Source: a virus. From it: 64,000 bases of DNA. The position numbers and the translations under genes were made by a program. The notes under the pieces were generated by a model. That model had not been told where the DNA came from. It made no database searches and saw nothing but the letters and a program-made list of their open reading frames with translations. Positions 5,591-11,909 of this stretch are shown piece by piece. Each line of letters begins with the position of its first letter. Position 1 is the first letter of the stretch. The DNA is taken from positions 1-64,000 of the IMG/VR virus record IMGVR_UViG_3300036768_000279; one strand, written 5' to 3'.

Positions 5591-5616
5591 TCGGCATGAT
5601 TAGGAAAGGGCACGCA

Positions 5617-5904
5617 ATGGTAAGCATCACCTGGCACGGGCTGGAAATCACGGGCAACGTCGAGCATGACGCCGGGGTCCGCACGTTCTCGAACGGCGAT
5701 CCCGGCTATCCAGCCTCAACAGAAGTCTACGACATCGAAATCGAGGGCGTGGACGACGCGGAAGAGTTTTCCGCCCTGCTCGAAGAGCACGAAAAGCCTT
5801 CCGAGTGGAAGAGTCTTCCGCAAGAGGCAAGGGATTGGATCCTCTCGAAATGGGAAGATACCATCGCGGAAAAGTTCATCGACCGCTATTTTGAAGATAG
5901 ATAG
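5617..5904 (+). CDS. hypothetical early protein
   Basis: 95 residues from ATG 5617 (MVSITWHGLEITGNVEHDAG), acidic, beta-rich at the start and helical at the end (KSLPQEARDWILSKWED). Two starts compete. ATG 5596 lies 5 nt after the -10 and would be leaderless, adding MIRKGHA. ATG 5617 has AGGAAAGG upstream at 5600-5607 on the same transcript. Both may be used. Not recognised. A GGGCCG-type terminator follows 11 nt after the stop. Confidence 0.65.
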   Translation: MVSITWHGLEITGNVEHDAGVRTFSNGDPGYPASTEVYDIEIEGVDDAEEFSALLEEHEKPSEWKSLPQEARDWILSKWEDTIAEKFIDRYFEDR

Positions 5905-5914
5905 CGGGTCTCGT

Positions 5915-5934
5915 GAGGGCCGGAAACGGCCCTC
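5915..5934 (+). terminator. GGGCCG-type hairpin terminator
   Basis: GAGGGCCG (5915-5922), loop GAAA, CGGCCCTC (5927-5934), a perfect 8-bp stem with a stable GNRA-type loop. Confidence 0.75.
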
Positions 5935-5980
5935 CGCTCTAGAGCGTTATATGCAATTGCGTGATTCTCGCAAATTCCCC

Positions 5981-6008
5981 TTGCCTTTTTCGTGCCCTAA
6001 TGTATATT
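5981..6008 (+). promoter_or_regulatory. early promoter of the kinase gene
   Basis: TTGCCT (5981-5986), 16-nt spacer, TATATT (6003-6008). ATG 6014 follows after 5 nt. Confidence 0.8.
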
Positions 6009-6013
6009 AGGGC

Positions 6014-6466
6014 ATGAAGCGTCTAGTTCTGTTGCGTGGACCCTCTGGCTCCGGCAAGTCCACGCTCGCCAGCAAGATCCTGGGGACGCAATGCTCCAGT
6101 GCTCGTCATTTCGAAGCGGATCAGTTCTTCTACAATGACGGCATGTACGAATTCGATGCCTCCAAGCTGGCACAGGCTCACAGGGACTGCCAGCGTCGAG
6201 TTCGTGCCGCTATGGAAACCGGCGAGGAATTGCTGGTCGTCTCGAATACCAGCATGACACTTTGGGAGCTAGCTCCCTACTTGGCGATGGCCAAGGAATT
6301 CGGTTACGAAGTCGTAGTCTACCGTACCAAGGGGCCGTGGGACGCAGCCCTATTCGCGTCACGTAATCTTCACGGCGTGGCTAAGGATACTATACAAAAG
6401 CAAATCAACAAGTATCAGCCGCTCGAATACGAAGCCGAGTTCGAGACGGGAATCGATGGCAAGTAA
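6014..6466 (+). CDS. P-loop kinase, polynucleotide-kinase-like
   Basis: 150 residues. GPSGSGKST at residues 9-17 is a Walker A loop. HFEADQFFY and VVSNTSMTLWELAPYLAMAK further on, then VVYRT and NLHGVAKDTIQKQ, give the order seen in small ATP-dependent kinases related to T4 polynucleotide kinase and the N4BP2-like family (Asp of 'EAD', NT-S in strand 3, lid Arg/His). Likely substrate is the 5' end of a nucleic acid or a small metabolite; the sequence does not decide. ATG 6014 lies 5 nt after the -10, so the mRNA should be leaderless. Confidence 0.75.
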   Translation: MKRLVLLRGPSGSGKSTLASKILGTQCSSARHFEADQFFYNDGMYEFDASKLAQAHRDCQRRVRAAMETGEELLVVSNTSMTLWELAPYLAMAKEFGYEVVVYRTKGPWDAALFASRNLHGVAKDTIQKQINKYQPLEYEAEFETGIDGK

Positions 6467-6588
6467 CCACTAACGGGGTACGGGGCGGGCCTGCGGGCTC
6501 GCCCCTTAGCTACGTTCGTCGTCGGCCCGCATAGCCTAGGGCCGTTTCCGGCCCGTATAGGGTAAATCGCTTTTTCGAGGAATTCCCC
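6467..6588. other. gene-free cassette between early genes
   Basis: Contains GGGGCGGGC/GCTCGCCCC pairing (6482-6505), TTAGCTACG, and a GGGCCG-TTTC-CGGCCC hairpin (6539-6554), then TATAGGGTAAATCG leading into the next promoter. It resembles the gap at 5373-5562. Confidence 0.55.
6539..6554 (+). terminator. GGGCCG-type hairpin terminator
   Basis: GGGCCG (6539-6544), loop TTTC, CGGCCC (6549-6554). No T-tract. Confidence 0.6.
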
Positions 6589-6616
6589 TTGCTTTATTCA
6601 CCCGCGATGGTATACT
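6589..6616 (+). promoter_or_regulatory. early promoter
   Basis: TTGCTT (6589-6594), 16-nt spacer, TATACT (6611-6616). ATG 6622 follows after 5 nt. Confidence 0.8.
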
Positions 6617-6621
6617 CTGGA

Positions 6622-6810
6622 ATGCAAAAGCAGACGATTATCACTATCTCGCGGGAAGACCTTTTCAAGTTGCTGGCCGAAAAGGGTTACGCTGTTCCGT
6701 CCACCGCTATCGTGATCAATGGTCCGCAGGATTGTACCAGCAACGTGGAATTCCCTATCGTGGTTTCGTGGGCGACAGTGCCTGATAGCACAAGCGATCC
6801 TAGAGCGTGA
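6622..6810 (+). CDS. small hypothetical early protein
   Basis: 62 residues. The first half (TIITISREDLFKLLAEKGYAVP) is a typical strand plus helix, followed by IVINGPQDCTSNVEFPIVVSW. It may be a small DNA- or protein-binding factor, but nothing specific is seen. ATG 6622 is chosen over a TTG at 6589, which is the -35 box itself. It lies 5 nt after the -10, implying a leaderless mRNA. Confidence 0.65.
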   Translation: MQKQTIITISREDLFKLLAEKGYAVPSTAIVINGPQDCTSNVEFPIVVSWATVPDSTSDPRA

Positions 6811-6840
6811 TAGAGCCAATCAAAAAACTAGGTTTTCGCC

Positions 6841-6869
6841 TTGCTTTTTTCGAGTCTGTAAGCTATTCT
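6841..6869 (+). promoter_or_regulatory. early promoter
   Basis: TTGCTT (6841-6846), 17-nt spacer, TATTCT (6864-6869). ATG 6875 follows after 5 nt. Confidence 0.75.
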
Positions 6870-6874
6870 AAGAC

Positions 6875-7162
6875 ATGGGCAAGCAACCGCTCGAAATCCA
6901 GCGGCATCTAGTCGCGAGTCTCGCACATATTTCAACAAATGATGCCAAACTCCTAGCAGAGGATGGCGTTATCGTGATTCACGACTACGAGGAAGGTTTT
7001 TGTATCCACGTCAACGGCGTGGAAGATTCTTTCCTGCGTGGCTTCGGCTATTCCGAGTCATTCCTCAGACTCATGTCGCTCGCTCGTGAGAACGCGTGCG
7101 ACTATCTCACCATTGATCGGGACGGACCCGAAATCGACGGCCTCGAAACGTTTTCGAGGTAA
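6875..7162 (+). CDS. DUF5983-like early protein
   Basis: 95 residues. 'LAHISTNDAKLLAEDGVIVIHDYEEGFCIHVN', then 'GYSESFLRLMSLARENACDYLTIDRDGPEIDGL' resembles the DUF5983 pattern as I remember it: a 'HIt..D..lL' start, a short beta hairpin, an 'SesF..L...Ar' helix and a 'yL.fD.DG' end. No activity is known for that family. ATG 6875 is 5 nt after the -10, so the mRNA is probably leaderless. A 380-nt gene-free stretch follows. Confidence 0.6.
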   Translation: MGKQPLEIQRHLVASLAHISTNDAKLLAEDGVIVIHDYEEGFCIHVNGVEDSFLRGFGYSESFLRLMSLARENACDYLTIDRDGPEIDGLETFSR

Positions 7163-7267
7163 GCATGGGTGGCGAGTGTCGCTCGCCACTACGCTACTCG
7201 TCCGCTGTTTTACAACCTCACGAAACGGGCTAGAAATGGCTATGCGGACGCTATTTCAAGCGTACGC

Positions 7268-7435
7268 AAAAAATTCCGGGAGTCCTGTTACATGCCTTTA
7301 CAGGACATGCCCTACCCCTGGACCGCCCGATTGTAAGGGAAGTGTAAACTGCCAAGGTGGCAGGAAAACTCTTCCGTTTCGAGATCGTGGCGGAAAACGA
7401 TTCCGCCCATCCGCCATATCGGCAGGTGAGAACAC
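7268..7435 (-). ncRNA. candidate leftward small RNA
   Basis: Expected start about 7435, 6-7 nt after the TATACT of the promoter at 7442-7470. Expected end is the hairpin GTCCTGT/ACAGGAC (7282-7306) followed by TTTTTT read leftward (7273-7268), about 165 nt in all. It would contain the hairpin CTGCCACCTTGGCAG (7363-7349), the diverged palindrome at 7412-7425 and a GCGGAA/TTCCGC-type stem. No open reading frame of note lies in it. Confidence 0.45.
7349..7363. repeat. TGCCA-N3-TGGCA palindrome, copy D
   Basis: CTGCCAAGGTGGCAG, a perfect 6-3-6 inverted repeat. A diverged partner, CCGCCATATCGGCAGG, lies at 7411-7426. Confidence 0.65.
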
Positions 7436-7441
7436 TTTTCC

Positions 7442-7470
7442 AGTATACCTTATGCTTATCAGCCTGTCAA
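7442..7470 (-). promoter_or_regulatory. strong leftward promoter
   Basis: Read on the - strand: TTGACA (7470-7465), 17-nt spacer, TATACT (7447-7442). It is one of the best sigma70 matches in the window, yet no leftward gene follows. Confidence 0.8.
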
Positions 7471-7510
7471 TAGGAAAATCCTTCCCTATTGTAAAATGGC
7501 TATTTTTCGT

Positions 7511-7538
7511 TTGCTTCTTGGCCAGTCTAGGCTATAGT
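7511..7538 (+). promoter_or_regulatory. early promoter
   Basis: TTGCTT (7511-7516), 16-nt spacer, TATAGT (7533-7538). ATG 7545 follows after 6 nt. Confidence 0.75.
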
Positions 7539-7544
7539 GGTCGC

Positions 7545-7739
7545 ATGGAGACGACTACAGAAGCTGAACTGGCAGAGTATGTCGCAGAAGCGATGCGAGA
7601 ATATTCTACGCTCGCTCCTCTAGAGGCTACGATCGCTCTTGCTCTTGCAGAAGCTCGTGAGACTATCTTATTTCTCGCTCCTCGCAAGGCACGCACGGCA
7701 GAACGCCGCAAGAATCGAGACGCAAAAGAATCCGAATAA
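7545..7739 (+). CDS. small helical protein
   Basis: 64 residues. It has an acidic, Ala-rich helical first part (TEAELAEYVAEAMREYSTLA, then LEATIALALAEARETILFLA) and a strongly basic tail (RKARTAERRKNRDAKE). Such a split charge suggests a small nucleic-acid-binding or adaptor protein. ATG 7545 is chosen because the upstream frame is a shadow and the promoter -10 ends 6 nt before it. Confidence 0.65.
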   Translation: METTTEAELAEYVAEAMREYSTLAPLEATIALALAEARETILFLAPRKARTAERRKNRDAKESE

Positions 7740-7775
7740 GTCTAACAGTATCTCGTGAGAATGCCGATACCTTTA

Positions 7776-7795
7776 GTGCGAGAATTATCTCGCAC
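7776..7795. repeat. perfect 20-bp palindrome upstream of a small gene
   Basis: GTGCGAGA (7776-7783), ATTA, TCTCGCAC (7788-7795), preceded by TTTA. It lies 17 nt before ATG 7813 and could be an operator or a 5' hairpin. Confidence 0.6.
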
Positions 7796-7812
7796 CTAGC
7801 AGAGAATAGACC

Positions 7813-7971
7813 ATGAAACCCAAGCAAGAAAAGCTTGCCTTGACCAGCATCAACCGTCTCCTCGCGGAACTCTTTTACCAGCATCCCAAGACCGGGAAAA
7901 AGGTTGTCGATCCCGCGAAGATGCGGGCCTTGGCGGCAAGGATTGCCGCCAAGGCAGGGAAGCTATCGTAG
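7813..7971 (+). CDS. small basic protein
   Basis: 52 residues (MKPKQEKLALTSINRLLAEL, then FYQHPKTGKKVVDPAKMRAL, then AARIAAKAGKLS). It is Lys/Ala-rich and helical with no known domain. Start ATG 7813 and stop TAG 7969-7971 are clear; only a weak AGAGAA ribosome site is seen. The 20-bp palindrome at 7776-7795 lies just upstream and may control it. Confidence 0.55.
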   Translation: MKPKQEKLALTSINRLLAELFYQHPKTGKKVVDPAKMRALAARIAAKAGKLS

Positions 7972-7996
7972 GCAATTTGCTTTTCTAGAAATCTAC

Positions 7997-8025
7997 TGGA
8001 CAAGGGCGACAGTCTCAGGTATACT
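7997..8025 (+). promoter_or_regulatory. sigma70-like promoter
   Basis: TGGACA (7997-8002), 17-nt spacer, TATACT (8020-8025). A leader of about 38 nt carries AAGGAA before ATG 8070. Confidence 0.65.
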
Positions 8026-8069
8026 GTTGCGTTCCGATGGTGGAACGTCAATCCAAGGAAACGCCAATC

Positions 8070-8171
8070 ATGCAAAATCTTCGCAGCCTCTCGATACTTC
8101 TGCTTTTCGTCCCCGTCACCGTCATTGTGTGCGTCGTACTCGTGAGGCTTTCGAGTATGCTACCGGCGTGA
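8070..8171 (+). CDS. 33-residue single-pass membrane peptide
   Basis: MQNLRSLSILLLFVPVTVIV, then CVVLVRLSSMLPA: nearly the whole peptide after residue 7 is one transmembrane segment. The start has AAGGAA (8055-8060) upstream and the gene has its own promoter, which argues that it is real despite its size. It may be a lysis- or envelope-related small phage membrane protein. No family is recognised. Confidence 0.6.
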   Translation: MQNLRSLSILLLFVPVTVIVCVVLVRLSSMLPA

Positions 8172-8338
8172 GAGCGAATAGGCAAGTCTTGCCAGGGGCG
8201 ACCAGCCTGCCATACTGGCAGGCTGCGGCCATTTTGGCGGGGGGAAGGGGTTTTTTCACCGTGGAAAGACTTTCAACATCCCCGCTGCCGGGGGGGTGGT
8301 TTTTAGCCGGGGTGACGACCTTTCCACAACCTCTCTCC
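8172..8338. other. gene-free stretch E between convergent genes
   Basis: Contains two TGCCA-type palindromes (8204-8239), a G-run plus TTTTTT at 8240-8256 that may end rightward transcription, and an 8-bp stem GTGGAAAG (8261-8268) with CTTTCCAC (8320-8327) enclosing G/C-rich hairpins. It separates the + strand early region from the end of the - strand cluster. Confidence 0.5.
8204..8239. repeat. TGCCA-N3-TGGCA palindromes, copy E
   Basis: AGCCTGCCA (8204-8212), TAC, TGGCAGGCT (8216-8224) is a perfect 9-3-9 repeat. GGCCATTTTGGCG (8227-8239) follows at once as a diverged second copy. Confidence 0.75.
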
Positions 8339-10171
8339 TCAGGTGTTTCGCTGTGCGAACACTCGCTCCCCTTCTTGGTTTTCAAGCACCGCTTGGAGCG
8401 TACCGCCCCAGGACTTGTCGGCGTTAGCTTGCAGCCACGCTAGCTTTTGTGGTAGCGTAGCTGCCACAACCCAATTTTGAAGCGACGCTTCAAGCCATCG
8501 CTTGTCTCGCGTAGCAAGGAAGGTCAGTGCAAGCACTTGCGAAACGTGTGCGGCGTCACCACCACCATTACTATGCTCTGTTGTTATCGCAACAGGTACA
8601 TTATCGATGTGAGTCCAAACCCAGTGAGGCGGACCCTTCACGGCTCCATCGGGACTGTATTCTTCTGGTATCGTCGGCATTTCGGGGTTGTCTAACAACG
8701 CAGCACACATACGGCGAAGTTTATTTGCCGGAGAACGTCTCATCTGATTACAAGCGGCGTGAAAGCCGATTGCAATAATCATTTCGTGGAACGTCTGAAT
8801 ACCCTGAATGTTTGGCTCTGGGAATTGAGCAGCATAGTTGCGTCCCACAATGCCATTCGGCATCATGGCCTTGTCGCACATGCTAATCATCTTTCGGAGC
8901 CAACTACCTTGATATCTTCCCATGCGGTGCATCATGGCTCCGAGGTATAGCGACCAACCATAAGCTCGATCGCAGTGCGGCGAGCCTTGATGTGGCCATT
9001 CATTGATGTCGTACAAATACGCTCTAATTGAGGGCGGGGTGTAGTCGTGGTCGTGCTCGATTTCGTCTCCACGATCCGAGAACTGAACAAATCTCATATG
9101 CTGAAAAAGCATTTCAAGATCGTCAGCGATCATCGGATCGTGAGTGTACTCCCAAACTGCGATGCCGTGTTGAATGGCTCGGATATAGTGAGAGATCCAC
9201 ACAGACTTGTACGCCCACACATCCTCGCGGCGGGACGAAGGCCCTGCATTGAACCATGCATATTGGGCGTTGTCCCAGCCGCCAGACAAGAAAATTGGCA
9301 GTTCGTTTTCCCACTGCCACATTCCCTCGCCACGGATTTGGGCGATTTGCTGAGGAGCCGGAAAGTCGGCGGGCTTCATCTGATTGCCATTGCTATCGAA
9401 AATCGCGGCATTCATGCGATCCATCCAACGACTATGCTTCCAGCGGCGGAGCAGAATGTTGCTTCGCGAACGTTCATAGCCGAAGTTTGGATTGATGCCG
9501 TTACCGCCGTGAGCGTATGGCTGCAATTCGCCTGCGGGCTGACGGGGCCCAATACGTGGAGCTTCGGATTCCCAAGAGCCCTGTGGATTTCCACTTTTCC
9601 AAGCCTCTATCCATTGGCGATATTCAGAGGCGGATTGATTTTCATAGTCATGACCCGCTACCGAAGGTAGCGGAAGTTCGCTTGGTCCAAAATTGCCAGC
9701 AAGCGGCTCCCAAGAGTGATCTTCGATGTCACTATACGTTAGTTTGCTCTTTGCAAGCTCAATTAGTTCGGGACGACAAACAGCAAAGCGTGACTCAAAG
9801 ACAGCACGCGGCAAGAAATCGAGAGCTTCGCCTTCGTAGATGACAACTTCGGCACCTACGGTACCATCTTCCATTACTACAACATGCCCCACTGGGGCTG
9901 TCAGTTTGTAGCTCGTATATCGTACGACTCCACGCCAGAAGATGGCATTGTCCGAAATCGCACGATCAAGCGTACCATTGTTTGTACGCAGACCGCACAA
10001 ATGTACGCCGTCAGACGAATCGACGTACAAATGGTTGCCCATCAAGTTTGGCTGACCAGCACGCTGAAAGCGTGCGTGTTGTTTGCCTTCGGCCAGCGGT
10101 AAACTCGCCGAAAAATCGCCGACATCGGCGACACCCATTGACACAGTTAGAGTAGGTCGTCTGCGTTGCAT
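8339..10171 (-). CDS. 610-residue late protein of unknown function
   Basis: A large soluble protein, MQRRRPTLTVSMGVADVGDF onward. No signal peptide or membrane segment. The N-terminal 140 residues are beta-rich; the rest is rich in Trp, Tyr and His with helical stretches. This composition resembles alpha/alpha-barrel sugar-active enzymes such as polysaccharide lyases, but no catalytic motif can be named. ATG 10171 is chosen over an upstream TTG because the late motif GTAGTGTATT (10191-10182) ends 10 nt before it. That late-type promoter, against the direction of the structural genes, suggests a virion or lysis-stage protein such as a depolymerase; this is inference. Confidence 0.6.
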   Translation of the reverse strand: MQRRRPTLTVSMGVADVGDFSASLPLAEGKQHARFQRAGQPNLMGNHLYVDSSDGVHLCGLRTNNGTLDRAISDNAIFWRGVVRYTSYKLTAPVGHVVVMEDGTVGAEVVIYEGEALDFLPRAVFESRFAVCRPELIELAKSKLTYSDIEDHSWEPLAGNFGPSELPLPSVAGHDYENQSASEYRQWIEAWKSGNPQGSWESEAPRIGPRQPAGELQPYAHGGNGINPNFGYERSRSNILLRRWKHSRWMDRMNAAIFDSNGNQMKPADFPAPQQIAQIRGEGMWQWENELPIFLSGGWDNAQYAWFNAGPSSRREDVWAYKSVWISHYIRAIQHGIAVWEYTHDPMIADDLEMLFQHMRFVQFSDRGDEIEHDHDYTPPSIRAYLYDINEWPHQGSPHCDRAYGWSLYLGAMMHRMGRYQGSWLRKMISMCDKAMMPNGIVGRNYAAQFPEPNIQGIQTFHEMIIAIGFHAACNQMRRSPANKLRRMCAALLDNPEMPTIPEEYSPDGAVKGPPHWVWTHIDNVPVAITTEHSNGGGDAAHVSQVLALTFLATRDKRWLEASLQNWVVAATLPQKLAWLQANADKSWGGTLQAVLENQEGERVFAQRNT

Positions 10172-10181
10172 GATAGCTATC

Positions 10182-10191
10182 AATACACTAC
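10182..10191 (-). promoter_or_regulatory. late promoter motif, leftward
   Basis: GTAGTGTATT on the - strand, one base from TTAGTGTATT. Start codon 10 nt downstream, with no Shine-Dalgarno between. Confidence 0.6.
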
Positions 10192-10439
10192 AGAGGACGC
10201 CAATATTGCGTTTTGATAAAGTAGTTACGCTGTTCCGGCGAAACCATGGCCTCTAAGGGCTTTTCTAGATGTCCAGGGAAATGATATAAGGCCCTTCCCT
10301 TAACTTCGTTGTACGTGACTGTGAAGCCATCTTGACACTGGTAATGCTCGTCAAATGACTCCGCAACGTTTTTCAGGGCATCCTGCAATTCGTGCGGTTT
10401 CATGCGATAACGCTCTATGATGTCGTTTAGATCAGCCAT
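10188..10439 (-). CDS. hypothetical protein
   Basis: 83 residues from ATG 10439 (MADLNDIIERYRMKPHELQD, then ALKNVAESFDEHYQCQDGFT). An upstream TTG frame extension is rejected because it reads Trp/Cys-rich and lacks a ribosome site. AAAAAGCGAA lies before the ATG. Soluble, mixed alpha/beta, no family recognised. The late motif for the downstream gene lies at its very end. Confidence 0.55.
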   Translation of the reverse strand: MADLNDIIERYRMKPHELQDALKNVAESFDEHYQCQDGFTVTYNEVKGRALYHFPGHLEKPLEAMVSPEQRNYFIKTQYWRPL

Positions 10440-10500
10440 TTCGCTTTTTTCTTTTTCCAGTGAACACCAACAAAAGATCCAAGGGGTAATAGTCACCAAT

Positions 10501-11001
10501 TCATGTGAGTTTTCTTTGGACGTTTGTTAGTTGACGAATTAATGAAGCGATGCGATGTTTTTTGCGACCAGTGATCACAAGAAACCAAGGAATCCATTTG
10601 TTGTGCTCTTCTGTATGCCAAATACGGAAGAACCAGTCGTGGTCGTGTTTTACAATCTTGCCGGTCTCAGGATCAGACACATAAATATTGTCATCGTCAT
10701 ATCCTACGACAACGACATAGTGACCGCCCTCAGGAGTCAGAATATGCACGATCGGCAAACGATGCCGGTCAATCTCTTTCTTGAGCTTCTTGAAATTACC
10801 AGCACTACTTTCCTTGAAAGTGAAGCCAAGGGTCTTGAGGCCGTCAAAGTCGCTTGTGCCGTTTCTGTTCGTGGCGAGGACTACAGACAATTCTGTGTCT
10901 GTAAGATCGAGTCCGAACTGGTAGTACAAGACCGTACGAACAGCAGCCGGACCACAAGTCCAGCGTTGTTGTTGTCGAAACGGCTTGACATCCAGAATCA
11001 T
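10501..11001 (-). CDS. C39-like papain-fold cysteine peptidase
   Basis: 166 residues. RQQQRWTCGPAA gives the oxyanion Gln (Q12) and catalytic Cys16; GGHYVVVVGYDDDNIYVSDP gives His94 and Asp110. That Gln-Cys-His-Asp order is the papain-like fold of C39 (bacteriocin-processing) peptidases. There is no transporter part and no signal peptide, so it would act in the cytoplasm or after lysis. Substrate unknown; processing of a phage or host peptide is possible. A TATACT box (11072-11067) and an AGTGTAAT string (11101-11094) lie upstream. Confidence 0.75.
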   Translation of the reverse strand: MILDVKPFRQQQRWTCGPAAVRTVLYYQFGLDLTDTELSVVLATNRNGTSDFDGLKTLGFTFKESSAGNFKKLKKEIDRHRLPIVHILTPEGGHYVVVVGYDDDNIYVSDPETGKIVKHDHDWFFRIWHTEEHNKWIPWFLVITGRKKHRIASLIRQLTNVQRKLT

Positions 11002-11147
11002 TTCAGCAACTCACATCTTCCTCTTTTGATCACTTCATCGAGTCTTAGCACAAGTTCGATGATTAAAGTATAGCGATGCCCTCGTTTTGCTGATTACACT
11101 CAGGGCGGTCATTGTCCAGTCCTTTTCAGGACCATCCCCTGGGATCA

Positions 11148-11300
11148 TTAAGATGTTGTGACAACAATATGTAGCATGTCTCCGTGCGTACGCGAGTGTT
11201 CGCGTCCAATCACTTGACAGCGTTGACCTTTGTATGTCACGTACTGTCCGCCAGTGCTAGCACATGACGCTAGTAGAAGAGCAAGAACGAAGTATTTCAT
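11148..11300 (-). CDS. small lipoprotein
   Basis: 50 residues from ATG 11300. MKYFVLALLLASC is a short signal peptide with lipobox LASC (Cys13 lipidated). The mature part is about 38 residues (CASTGGQYVTYKGQRCQVIG onward). It overlaps the stop of the lipoprotein gene upstream by ATGA, so the two are co-translated. Small phage lipoproteins are known in lysis (Rz1-like spanins) and superinfection exclusion (Llp-like). This one is not Pro-rich as Rz1 is, so no role is assigned. Confidence 0.7.
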   Translation of the reverse strand: MKYFVLALLLASCASTGGQYVTYKGQRCQVIGREHSRTHGDMLHIVVTTS

Positions 11301-11788
11301 TGTACGAATCCGGGGGTCCAAATTTCCATGTTGTAGTGACACGTTACAGGAACGGGCGAACTAACCCTTACATGGAATCCATTGTCATAAACCCCAACCG
11401 GCAGATTTAACACAACCAGTTCGCCAGGATCGCCGATAAAATGAGCCACCATATCCGATGTCTCGTTTTCAAGATCTTGTGCGAAAATAAAAACCTCAAT
11501 TGGGGCGTGATTTGTGCTGTTGATGACCATCGACACAATCTCGCTGGACGGAGCGAAAAAGTGATACCAGTCTTGATCGTTGACCGTACCAATGTCGCCA
11601 TTCACAAACAAATGATCTGGCGGCGTGAATACAGAAACAAAACTAGCCGTATCGATTGAGTCGTTCGGCTCTAGATCAAAAACGGGCGGAGGCGGCGGCG
11701 GAGGTCCGTCACCATGACCACCTTCATGCGGAATAGCACGAGGCCCGCAACTAGCAAGCAGCATAGCAATCAAAGCAAATTGCTTCAT
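11297..11788 (-). CDS. lipoprotein with PPC-like domain
   Basis: 163 residues. MKQFALIAMLLASC gives a signal peptide with lipobox LASC (Cys14). A Gly/Pro linker (GGHGDGPPPPPPPVFD) follows. Then EPNDSIDTASFV and GDIGTVNDQDWYHFFAP match the start of bacterial pre-peptidase C-terminal (PPC) beta-sandwich domains, usually found on secreted proteins. It should sit on the outer membrane or periplasmic face. Its own sigma70 promoter (11881-11909) lies in the 3' end of the nucleotidyltransferase gene upstream. Confidence 0.7.
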   Translation of the reverse strand: MKQFALIAMLLASCGPRAIPHEGGHGDGPPPPPPPVFDLEPNDSIDTASFVSVFTPPDHLFVNGDIGTVNDQDWYHFFAPSSEIVSMVINSTNHAPIEVFIFAQDLENETSDMVAHFIGDPGELVVLNLPVGVYDNGFHVRVSSPVPVTCHYNMEIWTPGFVQ

Positions 11789-11880
11789 TGTGGATATACC
11801 TTGTCGATGTCATTATTCACGAACACGAAATGGGCAACCGTCTGACTTACGGTTACAACGACAACGAAGATGATGTTGAG

Positions 11881-11909
11881 AGTTTACTATGTGATGTCGG
11901 TCTTGTCAA
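11881..11909 (-). promoter_or_regulatory. sigma70-like promoter of the lipoprotein pair
   Basis: Read on the - strand: TTGACA (11909-11904), 17-nt spacer, TAAACT (11886-11881). About 85 nt of leader before ATG 11788. Confidence 0.65.

Larger units (their letters stand above)
7163..7510. other. gene-free stretch D with a leftward promoter
   Basis: No + strand gene is supported: the long frame through here (from 7038) is a shadow until ATG 7545. On the - strand a near-consensus promoter (7442-7470) points left through TGCCA-type palindromes towards a hairpin followed by six T. Confidence 0.6.
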
